From Acidobacteriota bacterium (GTDB lineage: Bacteria > Acidobacteriota > Terriglobia > Terriglobales > SCQP01), in contig JAKAOE010000060.1 of assembly GCA_021823305.1 (NCBI GenBank), positions 1 through 5,584 of the forward strand: 5,584 nt of DNA. Reading direction: 5' to 3'. The position numbers and the translations under genes are program-made. Positions 1-5,584 of the stretch are shown here, one piece after another. The notes below the pieces were generated by a model that was not told where the DNA came from, searched no databases, and worked only from the letters and a program-made list of their open reading frames with translations. Each line of letters starts with the position of its first letter. The first letter of the stretch is position 1.

Positions 1-2064
1 GATGACGCCGGCGCGAGCTGGCGCCGCATGGCCGCCAACGACCCCCGCATCATCGGCAACGGCTACTTCAGCGAGGTCTACGTCTCGCCTGCCAACCCCG
101 ACGTCGTCTACGTCATGCAGACCTGCGCCTACCGCTCCACCGACGGCGGCGCCCACTTCATCGCCTGGAAGGGCGCGCCCGGCGGCGACGACTACCACGA
201 AATGTGGATCTCCCCCTCCAACCCCGGGCGCATGATCCTCGGCGTGGATCAGGGCGCGACCATCTCGCTCAACGGCGGCCGCCAATGGAGCCGGGGCTGG
301 TACAACCTGCCCAACGGCCAGTTCTACCACATCGCCGTGGACAACCGCTCACCCTACTGGATCTACGGCACCCAGCAGGATTCCGGCTCCGCCGCCGTGG
401 CCAGCTTCGGCGATTTCGGCGAGATCACCTTCATGGATTGGCGCCCTTCGGTCGGCGCCTACGAGTTCGGCTACATCCATCCCGACCTCGCCGACCCCAA
501 CTACGTCTACGCCTCCGGCGCCGGCCCCGCGTTGAACCGCTACGACTGGAAGACCAGGCAGATCCTCGACATTACGCCCCCGCGCAGCGGCCGTTGGCGC
601 TACGCCGGCAGCCCGCAGGCCGAATCGCCGCAGCATCCGCGCACGTTTTACCTGGGCGCGCAGATGGTGCTCGCCACCCGCGACCGCGGCCGTACCTGGC
701 GCGCCGTCAGCCCCGACCTCACCGCCGGAGGCCGCGCCGCCGTCACCGCGCTCGCCGCCTCCGCCGCGCGCGACGGCGAGCTCTGGGCCGGCACCTCCGA
801 CGGCCGCGTGCAGATGACGCCCGGCGGTCACGCGCCCTGGAGACTCGTCACCCCGCCCGGAATCCCGCCCCACACCTCGATCGAGATGATCGCCGCCTCT
901 CCCCTCGCTCCCGCCACCGCCTTCGTCGTGGTTGAGCGCCATCTCGAAAACGATTTCAGCCCCTACATCTTCCGCACCACCGACGCCGGCGCCACCTGGC
1001 AGCGCACCGACGCCGGCATCCCCGCCGGCGACTTGGTGCGCGTCGTGCGCGCCGACCCGAAAAAAGCCGGCCTGCTCTACGCCGGCGCCGAAAACGGCGC
1101 CTACGTCTCCTTCGACAACGGAGCCCGCTGGCAGTCGCTGCAGCTCAACCTGCCCATCACCTCCGTGCGCGACCTGCGCGTCCACGATGACGATCTCATC
1201 GCCGGCACCTACGGCCGCGCCATCTGGATCCTCGACGACCTCGCCCCGTTGCGCCAGCTCACTCCCGGCGAAGCGCCCGCCGCGCCGCTCCTCTTCCGCC
1301 CCGAAACCGCGCTGCGCCGCCAGCCCAACGTCAACTACGACACCCCCTTCCCGCCTGAAATGCCCGCCGGTCAAAATCCCCCCGCCGGCGCCGTGGTGGA
1401 CTACTACCTGCCCGCCGCCGCGCATCGCGTCACGCTGAGCGTCTACGACGCCGCCGGCCGCCTGGTGCGGCGCCTCACCAGCGCCGCGCCCGCCGCCGCG
1501 CCGCCGCCTAAGCTCGAGGTCCCCAACTACTGGCTGGCGCGCCCCCATCCGCTGCCCACCACGCCCGGCATGCATCGCGTCGTGTGGGATCTGCGTTACC
1601 CTACGCCGCCCTCGTTCTTCCCGCAGCAGCCCATCGCCGCGCTCGTCCACGCCACCCCTACCGACCCGCGCGGGCCCTTCGTCACCCCCGGCGACTACCA
1701 GCTCCGCCTCGCCGTGGACGGCCTCACCCTGCGCCAGCCGCTGCGCGTCGTCATGGATCCGCGCATCCACACCTCCGTCCCCGGCCTCGCCGCGCAGCGC
1801 GACCTCGCCCTCGCCATCGCGCGCGCCTTGCGCGCCAGCTACGCCGCCGCCGGCCATACCACCGGCGCCGCCCACCGCGCCCTGCTCCTCGCCAACTTCC
1901 GCCTCAGCAATCTGATCGCGACGGTCGAGCTCAGCGATGACGCGCCCACCCGCGCCATGCGCGAGGATTACGCCGCCTATTGCCGCGGCGCGGCGGCAGC
2001 GCTGCAGGGACATGAGGCCGCCGGCATGCCGGCGCTGGCCTGCGGCGGGGCCACCCGGCCATAG
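1..2064 (+). CDS. Sortilin/BNR-type beta-propeller protein with FlgD-like C-terminal domain (5' partial)
   Basis: The reading frame is open from base 1, so the start lies upstream; 687 residues are visible, ending at TAG 2062-2064. Numbering from base 1, at least six Asp-box (BNR) turns of the S/T-x-D-x-G-x-x-W type are seen: DDAGASW (1-7), STDGGAHF (46-53), SLNGGRQW (89-96), TRDRGRTW (226-233), TTDAGATW (326-333) and SFDNGARW (370-377). The propeller closes with GTYGRAIWILDDLAPL (402-417), a signature of the sortilin/Vps10-like propeller proteins common in Acidobacteriota, Bacteroidota and Gemmatimonadota. A beta-rich segment (about 463-540) with VYDAAGRLVRRL and WDLRY resembles a FlgD-like Ig fold, and is followed by PGDYQLRL and a helical tail. 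Such proteins are often labelled glycosyl hydrolase, but no catalytic residues can be assigned. The substrate or ligand is unknown. Full-length relatives are about 1000 residues and usually exported, so the N-terminal third and any signal peptide are probably missing. The family call is firm; the function is not known. Confidence 0.88.
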   Translation, partial: DDAGASWRRMAANDPRIIGNGYFSEVYVSPANPDVVYVMQTCAYRSTDGGAHFIAWKGAPGGDDYHEMWISPSNPGRMILGVDQGATISLNGGRQWSRGWYNLPNGQFYHIAVDNRSPYWIYGTQQDSGSAAVASFGDFGEITFMDWRPSVGAYEFGYIHPDLADPNYVYASGAGPALNRYDWKTRQILDITPPRSGRWRYAGSPQAESPQHPRTFYLGAQMVLATRDRGRTWRAVSPDLTAGGRAAVTALAASAARDGELWAGTSDGRVQMTPGGHAPWRLVTPPGIPPHTSIEMIAASPLAPATAFVVVERHLENDFSPYIFRTTDAGATWQRTDAGIPAGDLVRVVRADPKKAGLLYAGAENGAYVSFDNGARWQSLQLNLPITSVRDLRVHDDDLIAGTYGRAIWILDDLAPLRQLTPGEAPAAPLLFRPETALRRQPNVNYDTPFPPEMPAGQNPPAGAVVDYYLPAAAHRVTLSVYDAAGRLVRRLTSAAPAAAPPPKLEVPNYWLARPHPLPTTPGMHRVVWDLRYPTPPSFFPQQPIAALVHATPTDPRGPFVTPGDYQLRLAVDGLTLRQPLRVVMDPRIHTSVPGLAAQRDLALAIARALRASYAAAGHTTGAAHRALLLANFRLSNLIATVELSDDAPTRAMREDYAAYCRGAAAALQGHEAAGMPALACGGATRP

Positions 2065-2085
2065 CTTTTCCCCCGCCGCCGGGTG
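2042..2085 (+). other. Two overlapping inverted repeats around the propeller gene stop codon
   Basis: GCGGCGGGG (2042-2050) pairs perfectly over 9 bp with CCCCGCCGC (2071-2079). CACCCGGC (2052-2059) pairs perfectly over 8 bp with GCCGGGTG (2078-2085). The arms share bases 2078-2079 and the second left arm lies in the loop of the first, so the two full hairpins exclude each other. The TAG stop (2062-2064) lies in both loops. No T tract follows, so this is not a classical intrinsic terminator. It may be an attenuator, an mRNA-stabilising structure, or chance pairing in GC-rich DNA. Confidence 0.35.
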
Positions 2086-2091
2086 TACCAT
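2086..2091 (+). promoter_or_regulatory. Weak -10-like element upstream of the S10 peptidase gene
   Basis: TACCAT matches four of six positions of the TATAAT consensus, including the important first TA and final T. Its position would place a transcription start near 2098 and give a leader of about 34 bases containing the ribosome binding site. No convincing -35 element lies 16-18 bases upstream. The peptidase gene could equally be transcribed by read-through from the propeller gene. Confidence 0.22.
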
Positions 2092-2116
2092 GCGCTTTCG
2101 GAGTTCATTTCGATTG

Positions 2117-2124
2117 CGGAGGAA
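2117..2124 (+). promoter_or_regulatory. Ribosome binding site deciding the S10 peptidase start
   Basis: CGGAGGAA contains the GGAGG core at 2118-2122, nine bases before the ATG at 2132. It is the only strong Shine-Dalgarno sequence near this gene. It favours ATG 2132 over the in-frame ATG at 2090, which has no comparable site and would put 14 extra arginine-rich residues before the signal peptide. Confidence 0.8.
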
Positions 2125-2131
2125 TCACGTC

Positions 2132-3688
2132 ATGGCACGATGCACTTTCCGGCATATCCTGCTGCCCGCGCTCGCGCTGGGCCTGCTCAGCGGCCTGGCG
2201 GCGCAGGGACGCCGCGGCCCCATCCAGACCGGCCCGGTGGGCGATTTCTTCCGCTACATGTCCAACGCTCCGTTCGGCGAGAAGCACATCCCCACCGTGG
2301 GGCAGATCGCCACCACGCAGCACCAGATCACCATCAACGGCCAGACGCTGAGTTACACCGCCCGCGTCGGCATGATGCCCATCCGGAACGCCACCACCGG
2401 CGTGATCGAGGGCTACATGAACTACACCTACTACAGCAAGAACGGCGTCACCGACAAGGCGACGCGGCCGATCACCTACCTCTTCAACGGCGGCCCCGGC
2501 TCGGGCTCGCTCTGGCTGCACCTGGGCGCCTTCGGGCCCTACCGCATCAACCTCGAGCCCGACGGCATGTCGCGCCCGCCCTACACCTACTCGCCCAATC
2601 CCGACACCCTGCTCGACCAGACCGACCTCTGCTTCATCGAGGCCATGGGCACCGGCTGGAGCCGGCCCACCGAGCCCAAGTACGGGCCGGACTTCTGGGG
2701 CGTGCAGAACGATCTCGCCGCCTTCGGCGAGTTCATCCGCGACTTCACCAACCAGTACAACCTGTGGGAGTCGCCCCGCTTCCTCGCGGGTGAGAGCTAC
2801 GGCACCACCCGCGCCGCCGGCCTCTCCGGCTACCTCACCGACCACGACATGCCGGTGACCGGCGTCTTCCTGCTCTCCACCATCATCGACCCCGAGGCCA
2901 CCGCCGGCGACCTGCGCTACGTCAACGCGCTGCCCACCCAGGCCATGACCGCCTGGTACTACCACAAGGACTCGCCCGCGCTGCAGAAGATGACCGCCAA
3001 GCAGGTCTCCGACGCCGCCCTCCAGTTCGCCGGCGGCGAATACCTCCACGACCTCTACCTCGGCGCCCGCATGACCCCCGCCGAGCACGCCAAGGTGCTG
3101 CAGCAGTTGCACGACTTCATCGGCCTGCCCGTCTCCTACCTCGACCAGAACGACCTGCGCATCAACCTCGGCCAGTTCTCCACCGAGCTGCTGCGCAGCC
3201 AGCACATGATGACCTCGCGCCTCGACAGCCGTTTCCCCGGCTACCTCGAGAACGGCGGCGCCCAGCGGACGCCGTTCGACTTCAGCGAAGCCAACATCGA
3301 GAATTCCTTCCCGGCGGCGTTTGAAGACTACATGCGCAACAACCTGCACTACGTCAACCCGGACATTTACTACGTCCTGGGCGGCGGCATCGGGCGCTGG
3401 CCGGGCGCCTACGACACCGTGGTCAACCTCGAGGATGCGTTCGCGCGCAATCCGCGCATGCACCTCATGGTGGGCATGGGCTACTACGATTTCGCCACCA
3501 TCTACGGCGCGGTGGAGTGGACGCTGGCGCACATGAAGGTTTCGCCCCAGGTGCGCGCCAACAACATCATGACCGCCCATTTCCAGGCCGGCCACATGGT
3601 CTACATCGACAGCGCCGCGCTCGCCAAGCTGCGCGCCCGCATGCGCATCTTCTACGACAAGGCGATGGCCGCCTGGACCGCGAAGTAG
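2132..3688 (+). CDS. Secreted S10-family serine carboxypeptidase homologue
   Basis: This 518-residue protein belongs to peptidase family S10 (carboxypeptidase Y-like, alpha/beta hydrolase fold), enzymes that remove C-terminal amino acids, often at acidic pH. It begins with a signal peptide: basic residues R3, R7 and H8, a hydrophobic core at about 9-23, and likely cleavage near LAA-Q (23-25). The oxyanion and substrate-carboxylate motif is FNGGPGSGS (118-126), comparable to NGGPGCSS in yeast carboxypeptidase Y. The nucleophile is Ser222 in GESYGT (220-225), preceded by the family-typical Glu221. Asp453 in GYYDFAT and His488 in AGHMVY complete the predicted triad, so the enzyme looks intact. 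Its length is normal for bacterial members. The start at 2132 is chosen because of the strong ribosome binding site and because the signal peptide begins there. It lies 67 bases after the propeller gene on the same strand and may share its transcript. The periplasmic or secreted location is inferred; the natural substrate is unknown. Confidence 0.92.
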   Translation: MARCTFRHILLPALALGLLSGLAAQGRRGPIQTGPVGDFFRYMSNAPFGEKHIPTVGQIATTQHQITINGQTLSYTARVGMMPIRNATTGVIEGYMNYTYYSKNGVTDKATRPITYLFNGGPGSGSLWLHLGAFGPYRINLEPDGMSRPPYTYSPNPDTLLDQTDLCFIEAMGTGWSRPTEPKYGPDFWGVQNDLAAFGEFIRDFTNQYNLWESPRFLAGESYGTTRAAGLSGYLTDHDMPVTGVFLLSTIIDPEATAGDLRYVNALPTQAMTAWYYHKDSPALQKMTAKQVSDAALQFAGGEYLHDLYLGARMTPAEHAKVLQQLHDFIGLPVSYLDQNDLRINLGQFSTELLRSQHMMTSRLDSRFPGYLENGGAQRTPFDFSEANIENSFPAAFEDYMRNNLHYVNPDIYYVLGGGIGRWPGAYDTVVNLEDAFARNPRMHLMVGMGYYDFATIYGAVEWTLAHMKVSPQVRANNIMTAHFQAGHMVYIDSAALAKLRARMRIFYDKAMAAWTAK

Positions 3689-3701
3689 CGCCCGGCCACT
3701 C

Positions 3702-3720
3702 GCGGCGGCCGCGCCGCCGC
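3702..3720 (+). terminator. GC hairpin after the S10 peptidase gene (possible terminator, no T tract)
   Basis: GCGGCGGC (3702-3709) and GCCGCCGC (3713-3720) form a perfect 8-bp stem with a three-base CGC loop, starting 14 bases after the peptidase stop. No T run follows, so it lacks half of the intrinsic terminator signature. It could weaken read-through into the CLC gene or protect the 3' end of the peptidase mRNA. In DNA this GC-rich, chance formation is quite possible. Confidence 0.3.
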
Positions 3721-3756
3721 CGCGCGGCCCCGCCCGGCTCGTATGGCCCGGCGCGG

Positions 3757-3765
3757 TGGGATAAT
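3757..3765 (+). promoter_or_regulatory. Extended -10 promoter element for the CLC gene (leaderless start)
   Basis: TGG followed by GATAAT gives a correctly placed TGn extension and a hexamer (3760-3765) matching TATAAT at five of six positions. The AT-rich patch around it stands out against the GC-rich surroundings. A transcription start 6-7 bases after the hexamer would fall at about 3772, only a few bases before the ATG at 3776. No good -35 hexamer is seen 16-19 bases upstream, which fits an extended -10 promoter. Confidence 0.55.
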
Positions 3766-3775
3766 TGCATAAGCG

Positions 3776-5536
3776 ATGTCCACGGTGAGCGAGACGGCGG
3801 CGAAGATTCACGGCGAGCCGCCGCCGCACCTGCGCCGCTTCCTGCGCTTCTTGCGCCAGGACCGGCTCTTTTTCGCCCTCGCCATCATCATCGGCGTCGT
3901 CTCCGGCCTGGCGGTGGTCGCCTTCCGCCTGCTGATCGAGGCCCTCACCCGCCATCTTTTCGGCCCCACCGAGTTCCATCGCCCTCTCTGGCGCCTGCTG
4001 GCGGCGCCGGTCGTCGGCGGCCTGCTGGTCGCCTATCTGGTGGGGCGCTGGTTCCCGGGCGCGCGCGGCAGCGGCATCAACCAGACCAAGGCCGCGCTCT
4101 ACGTCTACGACGGCTACATCTCCTTCCGCACCGTGGTCGGCAAGTTCCTCACCGCCGCGCTGGCCATCGGCAGCGGCCAGTCGCTCGGCCCCGAGGACCC
4201 CTCGCTCCAGGTCGGCGCCGGCATCGCCTCGCTGTTCGGGCGCAAACTCAAGCTCTCGCGCGCCCGCCAGCGCCTGCTTGCCCCCATGGGCGCTGCCGCC
4301 GGCCTCGCCGCCGCCTTCAACGCCCCCATCGCCGCCGTGCTCTTCGTCATCGAGGAGGTCGTCGGACGCTGGAGTTCCGGCGTCATCGGCGCCGTGGTGC
4401 TGGCCGCCGTCTCCAGTACGGTGGTGGCGCGCGCCTTTTTCGGCGACCACCCGCTGTTCAGCGTGCCTCCCTTTGAGTTGCGCAGCGGCTTCGAGCTCCT
4501 GTTTTACGCCGTCCTGGGCGTGGTCGGCGGTTTCGGGTCTCTGCTCTTCGTCAAGCTGCTCCTCTGGCTGCGCAAGTGGCAGCGCGAACTGCCGCGCTGG
4601 ACGCACTTTTTCCAGCCCGCCGTCGCCGGCTTGGTGATCGGCGTGATCGGCATCTGGCGCCCGGAGATCATGGGCGCCGGCTACGTGGACATCAACCGCG
4701 CCATGGGCGGCGCCTATCTCTGGCCAATCCTGTTCACGCTCTCGCTGCTCAAGATCCTCGCCACCGCGCTGTCGTTCTCCAGCGGCGCCCCCGGCGGCAT
4801 GTTCGCCCCCACGCTCTTCATCGGCGCCATGATGGGCGGCGGCGTGGGCGCGCTCGAAAACCGCCTCCTCCCCCACTTCGCCGCCCCGGTCGGCGTCTAC
4901 GCCCTGGTCGGCATGGGCACCGCCTTCGCCGGCATCCTGCGCGCCCCCATGACCTCGGTCTTCATGGTGATCGAGGTTTCCGGCAGCTACGACATCGTCC
5001 TGCCGCTGCTCATCTCCAACGCCATCGCCTATGTGATCGCCCGCCGCTGGCAGCCGGAGCCGGTCTTTGAGCTGCTCACCCGCCAGGACGGCCTCGTCCT
5101 GCCCTCGATGGAGGAGAAGCGCGAGGAGCAGGTGCTGCACGTCGAGGATGCCATGCGCCCCAACGCCGGTCCCGGCAGCCGCGGCATCCCGGTCGTCTCC
5201 GCCGAACGCCCGGTGCGCGAGGCCTGGATGGCGGCCCAGACCGCGCCGCGCAAGTTCGTCCTGGTGGATGGCGGCGGCGCGCAGTGGTACGGCGTTACGC
5301 TTGACCTGCTCGCGCCGATGGTGGTGCGCGCCGAGGAGGAGCGCCCGCTGCGCGAGGTCCTGCGGCCCGAGTGGCGCCTGCCCGTGCTCTACCCCGACCA
5401 ACCGCTCGAGGCCTTCCTGCGCGAGGCCGGCGACGAGCCCCTGCTCCCCGTCATCCACCGCGCCCACGGCCTCCTGCTTGGCGTCCTCACCCTCCCCGAC
5501 GCCCTCGCCGCCTACCGCACCCACACCGGCGAATAA
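3776..5536 (+). CDS. CLC-type chloride transporter (probable Cl-/H+ antiporter) with C-terminal CBS-like pair
   Basis: This 586-residue inner-membrane protein has the CLC fold over about residues 28-425 and a cytosolic tail. By eye it aligns without gaps to E. coli ClcA through the pore core. GSGIN (98-102) carries Ser99, matching the anion-coordinating Ser107. Glu140 in GPEDP matches the gating Glu148. Glu194 in VIEE matches the internal proton glutamate Glu203. GGMFAP (340-345) carries Phe343, matching Phe357. Both glutamates being present suggests a proton-coupled antiporter rather than a passive channel; this is inference. Oddities are Asn102 for the usual Pro, Pro139 and Asp141 around the gate, and Phe431 where ClcA has Tyr445. 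A charged linker (EEKREEQ, 446-452) leads to two weak CBS-like repeats at about 453-515 and 523-582, which in relatives can bind nucleotides. An in-frame TAA at 3770-3772 rules out an upstream start, and no Shine-Dalgarno precedes ATG 3776. Likely roles are chloride or pH homeostasis. Confidence 0.93.
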   Translation: MSTVSETAAKIHGEPPPHLRRFLRFLRQDRLFFALAIIIGVVSGLAVVAFRLLIEALTRHLFGPTEFHRPLWRLLAAPVVGGLLVAYLVGRWFPGARGSGINQTKAALYVYDGYISFRTVVGKFLTAALAIGSGQSLGPEDPSLQVGAGIASLFGRKLKLSRARQRLLAPMGAAAGLAAAFNAPIAAVLFVIEEVVGRWSSGVIGAVVLAAVSSTVVARAFFGDHPLFSVPPFELRSGFELLFYAVLGVVGGFGSLLFVKLLLWLRKWQRELPRWTHFFQPAVAGLVIGVIGIWRPEIMGAGYVDINRAMGGAYLWPILFTLSLLKILATALSFSSGAPGGMFAPTLFIGAMMGGGVGALENRLLPHFAAPVGVYALVGMGTAFAGILRAPMTSVFMVIEVSGSYDIVLPLLISNAIAYVIARRWQPEPVFELLTRQDGLVLPSMEEKREEQVLHVEDAMRPNAGPGSRGIPVVSAERPVREAWMAAQTAPRKFVLVDGGGAQWYGVTLDLLAPMVVRAEEERPLREVLRPEWRLPVLYPDQPLEAFLREAGDEPLLPVIHRAHGLLLGVLTLPDALAAYRTHTGE

Positions 5537-5543
5537 CCGCCGC

Positions 5544-5573
5544 TTGCCTCGCGCCCGCGCCTCGCACTAGGAT
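5544..5573 (+). promoter_or_regulatory. Possible sigma70-type promoter for a gene beyond the window
   Basis: TTGCCT (5544-5549) matches TTGACA at four of six positions, and TAGGAT (5568-5573) matches TATAAT at four of six. The spacer is 18 bases. The elements start eight bases after the CLC stop codon, and transcription would begin near 5580, so the promoter would serve a + strand gene to the right. The match is modest and the downstream gene cannot be seen. Confidence 0.35.
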
Positions 5574-5584
5574 GCAATCGCGCG

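Noticed and set aside
520..1860. Many repeats of the palindrome GCCGGC in the propeller gene.
   Set aside because: They come from frequent Ala-Gly codon pairs (GCC GGC) in a GC-rich gene. Spacing is irregular and there is no sign of a binding-site array or mobile repeat.
1..2064. Assigning the propeller protein as a sialidase or other glycosyl hydrolase.
   Set aside because: Asp-boxes are structural turns found in many propellers. No sialidase arginine triad or other catalytic set could be identified, so an enzymatic call is not supported.
349..2091. A 580-codon open frame on the - strand opposite the propeller gene.
   Set aside because: It is glycine/alanine/arginine-rich with no domain, and the + strand frame contains clear Asp-box repeats. 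It is a compositional shadow.
1937..2131. Upstream extension of the S10 peptidase to starts at 1937 or 2090.
   Set aside because: The extension overlaps the propeller gene, is arginine/proline-rich, would bury the signal peptide, and lacks a ribosome binding site like the one before 2132.
2105..5524. A very long open frame on the - strand (1139 codons) crossing two genes and the gap between them.
   Set aside because: Its translation is low-complexity (rich in G, A, E, D, H and V), has no recognisable domain, and lies antisense to two genes with clear family motifs and intact catalytic residues. Long stop-free antisense frames are expected from extreme GC and C-ending codons.

Overview
This is a very GC-rich window (roughly 70% by eye) with three genes, all on the + strand and tightly packed. 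Their order is a 5'-truncated Asp-box/sortilin-type beta-propeller protein, a secreted S10-family serine carboxypeptidase homologue, and a CLC-type chloride transporter with a C-terminal CBS-like pair. The strong C/G bias at third codon positions, the sortilin-like propeller with a FlgD-like C-terminal domain, and the CLC subtype together suggest a soil or environmental bacterium. Acidobacteriota is the best guess, but that rests on protein style only; there is no rRNA or marker gene here.

Layout. Positions 1-2064 hold the C-terminal 687 residues of the propeller protein; its start and any export signal lie before the window. A 67-base gap (2065-2131) holds two overlapping inverted repeats and a clear ribosome binding site, followed by the carboxypeptidase gene (2132-3688). 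An 87-base gap (3689-3775) holds a GC hairpin without a T tract and an extended -10 promoter element that ends only 10 bases before the next ATG. The CLC gene (3776-5536) has no Shine-Dalgarno sequence and is probably translated from a leaderless or nearly leaderless mRNA. The last 48 bases (5537-5584) hold a plausible sigma70-type promoter for a gene outside the window.

How the genes work together. The first two genes may be co-transcribed and both probably act outside the cytoplasm, the second certainly carrying a signal peptide. The CLC gene seems to have its own promoter and no evident functional link to the other two. No mobile element, CRISPR array, tRNA, rRNA or clear novel system is visible. 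The points most worth a second look are the non-consensus ion-pathway motifs of the CLC protein, its leaderless start, and the curious pairing of a sortilin/Vps10-like propeller with a carboxypeptidase Y-like enzyme.
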